A stretch of DNA of 64,000 bases from an uncultured Blautia sp. (GTDB lineage: Bacteria > Bacillota > Clostridia > Lachnospirales > Lachnospiraceae), in NCBI RefSeq assembly GCF_934371575.1, contig NZ_CAKRNY010000001.1:62001-126000 (forward strand), written 5' to 3'. The notes under the pieces were generated by a model that was given only the letters and a program-made list of their open reading frames with translations, searched no databases and was not told the origin of the DNA. Every line of letters starts with the position of its first letter. Position 1 is the stretch's first letter. Positions 18,657-27,639 of this stretch are shown piece after piece. Both the position numbers and the translations under genes were made by a program.

Positions 18657-19310
18657 ATGGAAAGACACAGCTTTGCTATGGAGATCAAAGATGGAAAAAA
18701 GAATGAATACCGCCAGAAATTAGGAGAAATCTGGCCAGAGCTCACTGCTTTTCTGGATCAGGAAAGAATACACAATTTCAGCATCTGGAACTGCGATTCC
18801 CTGATTTTCGGATATTACGAAACAGACGAAAGCACTGTGCTTTCGGAAGAAAAAAAGGCTGCTATCCAGGCTCTGACTTCCAAGATCAGCCATACTTTTA
18901 CCTGGATTTCCACTCCTGGCGAAAATATGCGCCTGATGTATCATAATTTCGGCGTTGTCCGTGAAAACAAAGAACTGATCCGCCACAGAATGTTTATGAC
19001 AAGACTGAAACCAGGCTGTGAAGAAGAATATAAAGCAAGACACGATGGGCTGATTGCTGCAAGAGAGGGAAAAATCGATCCCGGCCCGGACAGCAACTTC
19101 AGCATCTGGAGCGCCGGCGGATATATTTTCGGTTATGATGAAATTGACACTACCATGGAAACAGAAGAAACACCAGAAGCCCACGAAGCTACAGTAGCCT
19201 GGGAGACCCGCCAGCTTGGCATTATGGACTGGATCACCAATGACTGTGACTGGCTTACAGGCGAAATTCATTCTGCAAGTATAAGACTGGCATGGCATAC
19301 AGGTAAATAG
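18657..19310 (+). CDS. tandem L-rhamnose mutarotase-like protein
   Basis: A 217-residue protein made of two RhaM-like ferredoxin-fold domains; E. coli RhaM is a single domain of about 104 residues. RhaM interconverts the anomers of L-rhamnose. The repeat is plain: domain 1 has FAMEIKDGKKNEYRQKLGEIWPEL ... HNFSIWNCDSLIFGYYE, domain 2 has FMTRLKPGCEEEYKARHDGL ... SNFSIWSAGGYIFGYDE. The catalytic His of the Y-x-x-R-H motif is present only in domain 2; the IWPEL motif is only in domain 1. So each half keeps a different part of the signature. The ATG follows GGAGG; a longer frame starting upstream lacks a ribosome site. No other rhamnose gene is nearby. Confidence 0.75.
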   Translation: MERHSFAMEIKDGKKNEYRQKLGEIWPELTAFLDQERIHNFSIWNCDSLIFGYYETDESTVLSEEKKAAIQALTSKISHTFTWISTPGENMRLMYHNFGVVRENKELIRHRMFMTRLKPGCEEEYKARHDGLIAAREGKIDPGPDSNFSIWSAGGYIFGYDEIDTTMETEETPEAHEATVAWETRQLGIMDWITNDCDWLTGEIHSASIRLAWHTGK

Positions 19311-19340
19311 ATTCTGTGTTTTATTAGTTTCACTTATGCG

Positions 19341-19371
19341 AAAAAGCCCCTCAGCAATGAGGGACTTTTTT
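19341..19371. terminator. bidirectional terminator between mutarotase-like gene and selA
   Basis: AAAAAGCCCCTCA, loop GCAA, TGAGGGACTTTTTT (19341-19371). Runs of A and T on the two sides serve both convergent genes. Confidence 0.88.
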
Positions 19372-19378
19372 TATTTCT

Positions 19379-20788
19379 CTATAATTTTTTTAATTCTTCT
19401 TTCAGAATTTCAAGCTCCCCAGGCAATATTGTCCGCATTTCCAGACAAACCTGGCCATCCGTAATATGCCCGATGATCGGAACATCCATTTTACGCAAAG
19501 AATCGCAGATTTCCTGAGCGAAAGAATTTTTCCTGTCTTTTTTTCTTATCTGCAAAGCCACGCCAGGCAAAGTTTTCCCCGGCGTAGTCCCGCCGCCAAC
19601 AGGATTTCGGGTTGACGTTACTGTAAATTCATATTCGGGATTATCAGTCAATTCTTTTACAAGCCACTGTGCATCTTTTTGAAGCTCTTCCTCACCTCGC
19701 GCTATCATTTTATAGACAGGAATTTCCACTTCCATCTTCTGTCCTTCCATGTAAATACTCAGGGTTTTTTCCAGTGCAGCAGCTGTAAACTTATCAATGC
19801 GCAGCGCCCGCATAAGAGGATGGGCGGCAATCTTATTGATCAGATCCCTGCGCCCCGCCAGAATCCCTGCCTGAGGGCCTCCCAACAGCTTATCTCCGCT
19901 GAACGTCACTATATCTGCCCCCTTCTTCAAAAACTCCTGAACAGTCTTTTCTGCAGATATTTCGTAGGGTGTCAGATCTGCAATACTTCCACTCCCAAAA
20001 TCCACCAGAAGAGGAATTCCGTGTCTGTGCGCCATCTTTGCAAGCTCTGTAATATCCGGCTCATGAGTAAAACCGGAAATCTGATAATTACTGGTATGCA
20101 CCTTCAAGAAAGCCGCTGTACTCTCCGTCACTGCCTTTTCATAGTCTTCCAGATAGGTTCTGTTTGTAGTTCCCGTCTCCACAAGCCTGGTTCCGCTCTG
20201 ACTGCACACATCCGGGATTCGAAACCTTCCTCCAATTTCCACAAGTTCTCCTCTTGAAACGATGGTTTCGCCCCCAAAAGCCAGCGCCGTCAGCATAATA
20301 AGAACGGCAGCAGCATTGTTATTTACTGCAATGGCAGCTTCTGCGCCTGTAAGCTTACACAGCTTTTCCTCAAAATGATCATTCCTGCTGCCTCTTTTAC
20401 CATCCTTAAGATTCAGCTCCAGATTGGTATATCCTGTCATCAGGGGAACAAGTTCCGACACCAACCTTTCCCCAAGCGGCGCTCTCCCCAGGTTTGTATG
20501 AAGAATCACACCGGTTGCATTGATCACTTTTCCCATTTGTTTCTGATCTGAAGAATGTATTTTTTCTTTGGTTTTATGCAAAATAAATTCTTCATAATTA
20601 TTAATTTCTTTTCCAAGAATCTCTTCCCGAAGCAGCTGAGCAGACTCCCTCACTGCTTCCAGTACAGTTTCATGTCCATACTGTTTTTCCAGCTCTTTCA
20701 CCACTTCTGTTTCCATGATTTTATCTATTTTGGGAATTTTGCGAAACAGCTCATTAAATGCAGACTGTCCTCTGCCACTTTTATCCAT
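19379..20788 (-). CDS. selA: L-seryl-tRNA(Sec) selenium transferase
   Basis: A 469-residue PLP enzyme that converts seryl-tRNA(Sec) to selenocysteyl-tRNA(Sec) using selenophosphate. Seen: the N-terminal tRNA-binding region, the block INATGVILHTNLGRAPL, and the PLP lysine in FSGDKLLGGPQAG. Length fits bacterial SelA (about 460). The ATG overlaps the end of the upstream ABC-F gene by eight bases; the longer frame upstream lies inside that gene. selB, selC and selD, needed for selenoprotein synthesis, are not in this window; SelA paralogues of other function exist, but the full-length match and N-terminal domain favour true SelA. Confidence 0.92.
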   Translation of the reverse strand: MDKSGRGQSAFNELFRKIPKIDKIMETEVVKELEKQYGHETVLEAVRESAQLLREEILGKEINNYEEFILHKTKEKIHSSDQKQMGKVINATGVILHTNLGRAPLGERLVSELVPLMTGYTNLELNLKDGKRGSRNDHFEEKLCKLTGAEAAIAVNNNAAAVLIMLTALAFGGETIVSRGELVEIGGRFRIPDVCSQSGTRLVETGTTNRTYLEDYEKAVTESTAAFLKVHTSNYQISGFTHEPDITELAKMAHRHGIPLLVDFGSGSIADLTPYEISAEKTVQEFLKKGADIVTFSGDKLLGGPQAGILAGRRDLINKIAAHPLMRALRIDKFTAAALEKTLSIYMEGQKMEVEIPVYKMIARGEEELQKDAQWLVKELTDNPEYEFTVTSTRNPVGGGTTPGKTLPGVALQIRKKDRKNSFAQEICDSLRKMDVPIIGHITDGQVCLEMRTILPGELEILKEELKKL

Positions 20789-22610
20789 TATTCTTCTGGG
20801 CCTCAATTCTATCTGCCAGATCATTCAGGTATACCCAGCGATCCATTTTTTCCTCCAACTGCTGTTCTGCGGCTTCTTTTTCTCCCATGATCTCACGAAG
20901 CTTCACTGAATTCGTTGCATTGGCCATCATACTCTTTTCCAGATCTGCAATTTTCTCCTCCAGTGCTGCTATATCGTCATCTATCGTCTCGTATTCCCGT
21001 TCTTCTTTATAAGAAAACTTAAGCTTTTCAGATTTCTGTCCCTGTTTCCAGTCTTTCCTTGAAGATTTTTTTTCTTCAGTGGAAGTTTCACTTCCAGAGC
21101 CTTCTGATACTCCGCTTTCGGCTCCGGATTTTCGTGCTTTTGCTTCTGCATAATCTGTATATCCGCCCTCATACTGGGTTAATCTGCCATCTCCCTCAAA
21201 AGCAAAAATACGATCAACTACATCATCCAGAAAATAACGGTCGTGTGATACTGTGATCACAATTCCCGAAAAAGTGGAAAGATAATCCTCCAGTATGGTC
21301 AGCGTGGGAATATCCAGATCATTGCTAGGCTCATCCAGAAGAAGTACATTCGGTGCTTCCATCAAAACCTTAAGAAGATACAGACGTCTCTTCTCCCCTC
21401 CCGAAAGCTTGGCAACCGGTGTATACTGCATGGCTGAATCAAAAAGAAAACGCTCCAGCATCATAGATGCACTGATTCTGCCTTCTCGCGTGGGAATAAA
21501 CTCTGCCACATCCCGGATATAGTCGATCACTCTCTGATTTCCATCCATATCCGGCACTTCCTGGGCAAAATATCCGATCTTAATGGTCTCTCCAATCTCT
21601 ACAGTACCAGAATCCGGTTCCACCATTCCGTCAATAATGCGAATCAGTGTAGACTTACCGCAGCCATTTGGCCCGATAATTCCCAGTCTCTGATTTCTCA
21701 GAACAATATAGTCAAAATCATCCAGAATCACCTTATCCCCATACTTCTTGGAAACATGATGAAGCTCCACTGTTTTCTTTCCCATTCTGGTTTCCACAGA
21801 ATCCATCTGCACATCCAGATCCTGAGTTGGCGCTTTGCCGTTTTTTAAAGCCTCTAATCTTTCCAAACGCGCACGCTGCTTTGTACTTCTGGCACGGCAT
21901 CCACGCTTCGCCCATTCCATTTCCATGCGAAGAATGCTCTGTCTCTTCCTCTCAGATGCAAGTTCCATCTCTTCCCTTTGTGCTTTTAATTCCAGGAAGC
22001 CTGAATAATTGGCATCATAAGAATATAATTTTCCATGACTGATTTCCAGAATCTTGTTTGTCACCTTGTCAAGAAAATAACGGTCATGGGTGACCATGAT
22101 CACCACACCTTTAAACCGGTTCAGATAATCCTCCAGCCATGTTACCATCTCATTATCCAGATGGTTGGTTGGCTCGTCCAGAATCAGTACATCGGAAGGA
22201 TTTATCAGTGTTCTGGCAAGCGCCACTCGTTTCTTCTGACCGCCCGAAAGCTGTTCTACAGGAGCATCATGCTCTGTGATTCCAAGCTTGTTTAGAATAT
22301 TACGGGCTTCACTCTGGGAACTCCAGTCCATTTGCCATTTGCCATCAGCAACATAATCCTGCACAATGGCGTTTTCGGGAAAATCCGGCATTTGGGGAAG
22401 ATACGTGATCCGAAGTCCATTCTGGGAAATCACCTGCCCCTCATCTGCCTCTTCTTCTCCTGCAATAATCTTCAGCAAAGTACTTTTTCCAGTTCCATTG
22501 ATTCCAATAATTCCAATTTTATCTCCATTATGGATTCCACAGGAAATATCGTCAAAAATCTTTTTATCTCCGAAAATTTTACTTATGTGTTCAATATTCA
22601 GTACATTCAT
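20781..22610 (-). CDS. ABC-F family ATPase, Uup-like
   Basis: A 609-residue soluble protein with two ATP cassettes and a C-terminal coiled coil. Cassette 1: Walker A GINGTGKST, signature LSGGQKKR, Walker B LILDEPTNHLD. Cassette 2: Walker A GPNGCGKST, signature LSGGEKRR, Walker B LLLDEPSNDLD. After an acidic, serine-rich linker (about residues 505-535) comes a charged helical tail, KEEREYETIDDDIAALEEKIADLEK onward, which resembles the DNA- or ribosome-binding coiled coil of Uup. The linker between cassettes has the expected arginine-rich ARSTKQRARLERLEAL. All catalytic motifs are intact, unlike the first ABC-F gene. It overlaps selA by eight bases and is probably cotranscribed with it. Confidence 0.9.
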   Translation of the reverse strand: MNVLNIEHISKIFGDKKIFDDISCGIHNGDKIGIIGINGTGKSTLLKIIAGEEEADEGQVISQNGLRITYLPQMPDFPENAIVQDYVADGKWQMDWSSQSEARNILNKLGITEHDAPVEQLSGGQKKRVALARTLINPSDVLILDEPTNHLDNEMVTWLEDYLNRFKGVVIMVTHDRYFLDKVTNKILEISHGKLYSYDANYSGFLELKAQREEMELASERKRQSILRMEMEWAKRGCRARSTKQRARLERLEALKNGKAPTQDLDVQMDSVETRMGKKTVELHHVSKKYGDKVILDDFDYIVLRNQRLGIIGPNGCGKSTLIRIIDGMVEPDSGTVEIGETIKIGYFAQEVPDMDGNQRVIDYIRDVAEFIPTREGRISASMMLERFLFDSAMQYTPVAKLSGGEKRRLYLLKVLMEAPNVLLLDEPSNDLDIPTLTILEDYLSTFSGIVITVSHDRYFLDDVVDRIFAFEGDGRLTQYEGGYTDYAEAKARKSGAESGVSEGSGSETSTEEKKSSRKDWKQGQKSEKLKFSYKEEREYETIDDDIAALEEKIADLEKSMMANATNSVKLREIMGEKEAAEQQLEEKMDRWVYLNDLADRIEAQKNNG

Positions 22611-22658
22611 GAAAATAGTAACTCCTTTTTTCGCCCTGTAAAGGCATTTGTATCTCCC

Positions 22659-24017
22659 CTATCTTCTCCTCTCAAATCCATGGATCCAGTCTGATTTCAA
22701 ATAGAAGATCAGAAACAGAATGGAACTCAGAGACCATGTCAGCGGATATGCCCAGAATACAGTCTGGATCACCGGATGCAGCTTTACTGCAATGGTAATA
22801 TAGGTCACACGGATTACACACCAGCATGCCAGCATAACAAACATAGGGACTGTAGCTCTTCCTGCACCTCGCATAAGCCCTGCGATACAATGGGAAAAAG
22901 CCAGAAGAAAGTAAAACAGGGTAATGATATGCGCCTGTTTTACCCCATACTCCACAACTCCCGGATCATTGTTAAAGGCTGCGATAAGAACCGGACTTGC
23001 AATATAAACAATAATTCCAACTATTTCAGCCATGGAAATACTGCAAAGGATACCAATACGTGCACCCTTTTTTGCACGGTCATATTTCTTGGCTCCAAGG
23101 TTCTGGCTGATAAAGGTTGTCAGACCCATGGAAAAACAGGTGATCGGTAAAAATCCAAAGCCTTCGATCTTGGAATATGCACCGCAGCCGGCTACCGCCA
23201 GCTTACCAAAGCTGTTAATATTGGATTGCACCACCACATTCGCAATGGCAATTACAGAATTCTGAATTCCTGCCGGAAGACCATTGGACACGATCTGCTT
23301 CAGCATATAAGGATCCAGACAGATTTCCCTCAGCGTAACGGTATATTCCTCCGGACTTTTTTTCATCAGACGGTACAGACATAAATATGCGCTCACAAAC
23401 TGGGAAATAATTGTTGCAAGAGCTGCACCCTCCACGCCCATTCCAAGTCCGCCTACGAAAATTATGTCAAGGGTAACATTCAAGACAGATGAAAAAATAA
23501 GGTAATATAAGGGATGACGGCTGTCTCCCACCGCCTGCATAATACCTACAAAATTATTATAAAGAACCAGTCCCAGTGATCCCAGTGCATATACCTGGAA
23601 ATACAGGGTTGATTTCGGCAAAATATCTGCCGGCGTCTTCATAAGTATCAGAATCTTTGGTGCCAGCACAACACCGCCAATTGTAAGAAGTATGCCGCAC
23701 AGAACACCAAATGCCACTGTGGTATGAATGGCCTTGTGAAGCTCCTTCTTCTGTCTCGCTCCAAAATATCTGGCAATAATAACGCCGGCCCCCATTGCCA
23801 GTCCCTGAAAAAATCCCACCAGCAAAAAAGTAAGGCTGCCGGATGAGCTTACCGCAGCCAGTGCATCACTTCCCAGAAAGTTTCCTACGATCAGAGAATC
23901 TGCCGTATTGTACAGCTGCTGAAACAGATTTCCCAGAAAAAGCGGGAATGCAAATCCCATCAGTTTTTTCCAGATAGAACCCTCTGTCAGCAGGTTTTTG
24001 TTTTGTGAATTATTCAT
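22659..24017 (-). CDS. MATE family efflux transporter (second copy)
   Basis: A 452-residue multi-span exporter of the MATE group. Features: FPLFLGNLFQQLYNTADSLIVGNFLG in the first span, GAGVIIARYFGARQKKE after the second, and the second-half equivalent TTFISQNLGAKKYDRAKKG. The ATG follows GGAGGGGG by four bases; the open frame extends 31 codons further but that part overlaps the promoter region. It lies 48 bp upstream of the ABC-F gene on the same strand, so a MATE, ABC-F, selA transcript is possible. Substrate unknown. Confidence 0.92.
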   Translation of the reverse strand: MNNSQNKNLLTEGSIWKKLMGFAFPLFLGNLFQQLYNTADSLIVGNFLGSDALAAVSSSGSLTFLLVGFFQGLAMGAGVIIARYFGARQKKELHKAIHTTVAFGVLCGILLTIGGVVLAPKILILMKTPADILPKSTLYFQVYALGSLGLVLYNNFVGIMQAVGDSRHPLYYLIFSSVLNVTLDIIFVGGLGMGVEGAALATIISQFVSAYLCLYRLMKKSPEEYTVTLREICLDPYMLKQIVSNGLPAGIQNSVIAIANVVVQSNINSFGKLAVAGCGAYSKIEGFGFLPITCFSMGLTTFISQNLGAKKYDRAKKGARIGILCSISMAEIVGIIVYIASPVLIAAFNNDPGVVEYGVKQAHIITLFYFLLAFSHCIAGLMRGAGRATVPMFVMLACWCVIRVTYITIAVKLHPVIQTVFWAYPLTWSLSSILFLIFYLKSDWIHGFERRR

Positions 24018-24212
24018 TTTTCCCCCTCCATTAATCACCTCTATCCTAACATACCCCACCTGCTTTTTCAATTGTAAGTTACATTCTGTTCTTAACAATT
24101 CCAATTGCAAAGCTCTTTATTTCGTGTATAATAAAAGATATCATTATAATTATTTTTTCATACTTTTCGTAAATAATCATAGTCTAGATGTTTGAAAAAG
24201 GAGGGTCTATAT

Positions 24213-26036
24213 TTGAAAAATCTGAAAACCATCTGGAGCGAAGCAGCGGCCCAGGGACAGACTTTAAAAGAATATCCACGTCCCGGTATGGTCCGGCACA
24301 ACTGGATCAATCTGAATGGGATGTGGAATTATCTCATTACAGACAGCCGTATTCTTCCATGGCAATTTTATGAACAGGATTATTTTCCATACGATGGACA
24401 AATCCTGGTACCTTTTTCACCGGAAGCACCCCTTTCCCAGGTAAACCGACAGGTACTCCCCCATGAAACACTATGGTATTCCCGCCATATTCAGCTTCCC
24501 GAAGAATGTCTGGACAAAAGCAGTCAGCGTCTTCTTCTCCATTTCGGGGCTGTAGACCAGATCTGCAGTGTATATATTAACGGAAAATTCGCAGCCTATC
24601 ACAAAGGAGGCTATCTTCCATTTACTGCAGATATTACAGACCTTATTGCAGAAGATCTTTCTGTCTCTATTTTAATCAGTGTCCATGACTTCAGCGACAC
24701 CTCCTATCATGCAAGAGGCAAACAAAAACTGAAACGTGGCGGAATGTTTTATACCGCACAAAGTGGTATCTGGCAGACAGTTTGGATGGAAATTGTTCCC
24801 GAAGATTACATACGGGATGTGCGTTCTGTCCCTGATTTTGATAACAGTCAGATTCGATTAAGAGTCCGTACCACCACTGCCTCAAATCCAGTCACCTGCA
24901 GGATTTATCCACCTGTTATCCTTGATGAAGATGGACTAAACGAGAAACTGTGTAAGAATGAAATTGTGACCGCAGTGCTCCGGTCTGGAAAAGAAGCTAT
25001 CCTCTCCATCCCGGAAAAGGAACACAAGCCCTGGACACCGAAAGAGCCCTGGCTATATCCTTATGCTCTGGAATATGGCAAAGACCGGATCCTTGGCTAT
25101 TTCGCCCTTCGAAAATGCGATGTAAAGACAGCAGCAGATGGATACCCACGCTTTTTCCTGAATAATCAGCCTTATTTCCAGAACGGTGTTCTTGATCAGG
25201 GGTACTGGCCAGACGGACTTTACACGGCACCTTCTGACGAAGCTCTGATCTACGACATCCGCACTATGAAGGCTCTTGGCTTTAACATGCTCCGCAAGCA
25301 TGGCAAGATTGAGACTGACCGCTGGTATTTTCACTGCGACCGCATGGGTATGCTGGTATGGCAGGATATGCCAAATGGTGGTTCTGACTACCACCACTGG
25401 TTTGTCACTTACCTGGCTACTCTTCTGAACTGGATGCGCATCCCCATAAAAGACAGCCACGCACATCTTCTTTCCAGAACAGACGAAAACGGGCGCCAGG
25501 AATACATAGATGACATCAGGGATACCATAAAGTTCCTTTACAACCATCCCTCCATTGTCACCTGGGTGCCATTTAATGAAGGCTGGGGACAGTTTTCCAC
25601 CAAAAAGATTACAGATTTCATTCGCCGGCTGGATTCCACCCGCCTGATAGATTCTGCAAGCGGATGGTTCGACCAGGGATGCGGAGATATTAACAGCCTT
25701 CACTATTATTTCCTGGGACTTCCTGTTCCAAAATCAGACCGTGTGCTTGCTCTTTCCGAATTTGGAGGTTATTCTCTTCGCATACCGGAGCACAGTGCCT
25801 GTAAACATATATACGGATATAAGAAATTCACTACCATCGAAGCGCTCACCGACGGCTTTTCCAGGCTAATGGAAAACACCATCATTCCTTCTGTAAAAAA
25901 AGGATATTCCGCAACTGTTTATACCCAGCTTTCTGATATTGAAGAGGAGACAAACGGACTTCTTACCTATGACCGCAAAAAAATTAAAATGAATCCTCTA
26001 ATTGTCCAGAAATGGAATGCAAAGCTGAAGATCTAA
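24213..26036 (+). CDS. glycoside hydrolase family 2 enzyme
   Basis: A 607-residue GH2 protein with three parts: sugar-binding jelly-roll (MVRHNWINLNGMWNY ... LLHFGAVDQICSVYINGKFAAYHKGGYLPF), an immunoglobulin-like middle and a TIM barrel. The acid/base is Glu456 in PFNEGWG and the nucleophile Glu516 in ALSEFGGY, both intact. It is much shorter than beta-galactosidases of LacZ type (about 1000). Specificity (galactosidase, glucuronidase, mannosidase or arabinosidase) cannot be fixed from sequence. No signal peptide, so it acts in the cytoplasm. The start chosen is a TTG eight bases after AGGAGG; the TTG seven codons upstream overlaps the ribosome site and is less likely. Alone between two terminators' worth of space; no transporter adjoins. 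Confidence 0.88.
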   Translation: MKNLKTIWSEAAAQGQTLKEYPRPGMVRHNWINLNGMWNYLITDSRILPWQFYEQDYFPYDGQILVPFSPEAPLSQVNRQVLPHETLWYSRHIQLPEECLDKSSQRLLLHFGAVDQICSVYINGKFAAYHKGGYLPFTADITDLIAEDLSVSILISVHDFSDTSYHARGKQKLKRGGMFYTAQSGIWQTVWMEIVPEDYIRDVRSVPDFDNSQIRLRVRTTTASNPVTCRIYPPVILDEDGLNEKLCKNEIVTAVLRSGKEAILSIPEKEHKPWTPKEPWLYPYALEYGKDRILGYFALRKCDVKTAADGYPRFFLNNQPYFQNGVLDQGYWPDGLYTAPSDEALIYDIRTMKALGFNMLRKHGKIETDRWYFHCDRMGMLVWQDMPNGGSDYHHWFVTYLATLLNWMRIPIKDSHAHLLSRTDENGRQEYIDDIRDTIKFLYNHPSIVTWVPFNEGWGQFSTKKITDFIRRLDSTRLIDSASGWFDQGCGDINSLHYYFLGLPVPKSDRVLALSEFGGYSLRIPEHSACKHIYGYKKFTTIEALTDGFSRLMENTIIPSVKKGYSATVYTQLSDIEEETNGLLTYDRKKIKMNPLIVQKWNAKLKI

Positions 26037-26050
26037 CAACCATGCATAAA

Positions 26051-26101
26051 AACAGGAGTTATACCATCTCTTTCAAAGCAGATCATAGTATAACTCCTGT
26101 T
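26051..26101. terminator. bidirectional terminator after the GH2 gene
   Basis: AACAGGAGTTATAC (26051-26064) pairs with GTATAACTCCTGTT (26088-26101). The U run is better on the minus strand (CCTGTTTTTATG), serving the secreted protein gene; it also closes the GH2 gene. Confidence 0.75.
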
Positions 26102-26129
26102 CCATTTTCTACAATATGAAAACAATATA

Positions 26130-26762
26130 TTAGTTTGCAGCTTCCTCTTCTGTTGCTTCTTCTGCTGCATCAGCATCTGTATTTGCTGTATTCTCTTCTG
26201 TCTTTGTCAGAGAAATGAAAAGTGTTTCAGCGATAGGCTGGATATCCTCAGATTTCGGTCCAATCTGAACATTGTACATAATTCCGCCATCATCCAGGAA
26301 TGCAATTCCGTATGTAGCATCTGTTTCGAAAGAAACGCCATAGATTCCATTAATGGAAACCTTCTCAACATCGATATACTCTGCATCGATAAGTTCCTGT
26401 GCCATGGAATCAAGATCATATTCTGTTCCCACATCTGTAGCAGTTACAACCATATTTACGCCTTCTTCAGATTCCGGATCAAGAGCCTGGAACATAACAC
26501 CATCTTTCTGGTCTTCATCTGTAACTTCCAGAACATCCCATTCACTTGGCACATAAAGATCAAAACCAGGTTCAAAGGATAACCATGTTCCTTCATATGC
26601 AGCTTTCTCCAGCATATCGATTGTCAGTTCTGTGATCTCAGTGGCTTCTGCTGCTGTCTCAGTATCTTCAGCTGCATCTGCTTCTGCCCATACAGGAGCA
26701 GAAAATCCGGTAACCATTGCTGCTGTGCATAACATAGCCATAATTTTTTTCCAGTTTTTCAT
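26130..26762 (-). CDS. secreted acidic protein of unknown function
   Basis: A 210-residue protein that I do not recognise. A Sec signal peptide (MKNWKKIMAMLCTAAMVTGFSAPVWAEAD) is cut after VWA, leaving an acidic, alanine- and glutamate-rich linker, a compact core (about residues 45-190) with PGFDLYVPSEWDVLEV, and a low-complexity acidic tail (NTDADAAEEATEEEAAN). The core has the look of a small beta-rich domain seen in secreted proteins of gut Firmicutes that resemble PsbP or LPXTG-lacking surface proteins; that comparison is weak. It is divergent from the LytTR regulator, with a 17-bp palindrome between, so it may be a target of that regulator. Confidence 0.75.
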   Translation of the reverse strand: MKNWKKIMAMLCTAAMVTGFSAPVWAEADAAEDTETAAEATEITELTIDMLEKAAYEGTWLSFEPGFDLYVPSEWDVLEVTDEDQKDGVMFQALDPESEEGVNMVVTATDVGTEYDLDSMAQELIDAEYIDVEKVSINGIYGVSFETDATYGIAFLDDGGIMYNVQIGPKSEDIQPIAETLFISLTKTEENTANTDADAAEEATEEEAAN

Positions 26763-26791
26763 TTTTATACCTCACTTTTACTGTTTTTTAT

Positions 26792-26808
26792 GATATAGTT
26801 ACTATATC
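26792..26808. promoter_or_regulatory. 17-bp palindrome between secreted protein and response regulator
   Basis: GATATAGT-T-ACTATATC is a perfect inverted repeat in the 154-bp divergent gap. It contains TATAGT-like -10 elements on both strands, so it may be a regulator site, overlapping promoters or both. Confidence 0.45.
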
Positions 26809-26916
26809 TTAAATTTATTTCAAAAGCAAGATACATGGGATAAGATGACACTTTTAGTGATATTTGTCATTATTGCCACACATTACTTGTTATTATTTCC
26901 AGGGAGGATTTTGACA

Positions 26917-27639
26917 TTGAACATTGCAATTATTGATGATGAACTGCAGGATTTAAATCTGCTTGCTGCTGCCGTGGAGGAATACTATGCTGACAGACAG
27001 TTTGCAGTGCAGTTACACAGTTTTTCTTCTCCAACTACATTCTGGAAGGACTACACAACCGGCAAATATGACCTGATTTTTCTTGATATCTATATGGAGC
27101 ATGACAATGGAATGGATGTCGCTATCAGGCTTCGCGAAAAAGGGGACTCCTGTTCCCTGATCTTTGTTACCAGTAGCGATTCCTTTGCTGTTGCAAGCTA
27201 TGAGGTGCAGGCTGCATATTATCTTCTTAAACCCCTTGATGTATCCAGACTTAAAAAAGTACTTTCTTCCATTCAGATTAAAAATGCACAGGATGCACGG
27301 TACATCGAAGTAATCTGTGACCGTACACCTGTGCGTGTTCCTGTTAAAACTATTTTATATGCAGACACCTTTCATAATGCTGTCCATCTCCATACAGACG
27401 CCGGAGTACTGCGCACCTATCTTACTTTTCAGAAATTCGAAGAACTGATTGAAAATCTGCCTTGCTTTCTCTCCTGCTACCGTGGCTGTCTTGTAAATAT
27501 GGACCGTATCCACAAAGCACTTGAAGAAGGCTTTCTTCTTGACAATCAGGAAATTGTCCAGATTCGCAAACGTGGAGCCAATGCCATCAAAAAAGAATAT
27601 CTGAATTATCTTTTTTCAAATGCTTTTCATGAAGACTGA
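26917..27639 (+). CDS. LytTR response regulator
   Basis: A 240-residue two-component regulator. The receiver has the acidic pair IIDDE at residues 5-9, the phosphorylated Asp57 in LIFLDIYMEH, a Thr/Ser region (VTSSDS) and the lysine in YYLLKPLD. The C-terminal LytTR DNA-binding domain follows from about residue 135, with the typical FEELIENLP and FLSCYRGCLVNMDRI segments. The start is a TTG nine bases after GGGAGG; the in-frame ATG 24 codons upstream would add a hydrophobic stretch foreign to the family. It converges with the sensor kinase gene and overlaps its end by 13 bases, an unusual layout for a cognate pair. Confidence 0.93.
   Translation: MNIAIIDDELQDLNLLAAAVEEYYADRQFAVQLHSFSSPTTFWKDYTTGKYDLIFLDIYMEHDNGMDVAIRLREKGDSCSLIFVTSSDSFAVASYEVQAAYYLLKPLDVSRLKKVLSSIQIKNAQDARYIEVICDRTPVRVPVKTILYADTFHNAVHLHTDAGVLRTYLTFQKFEELIENLPCFLSCYRGCLVNMDRIHKALEEGFLLDNQEIVQIRKRGANAIKKEYLNYLFSNAFHED

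Noticed and set aside
19379..20788. A selenoprotein or in-frame UGA near selA
   Set aside because: No neighbouring gene shows an interrupted frame with UGA and downstream hairpin.
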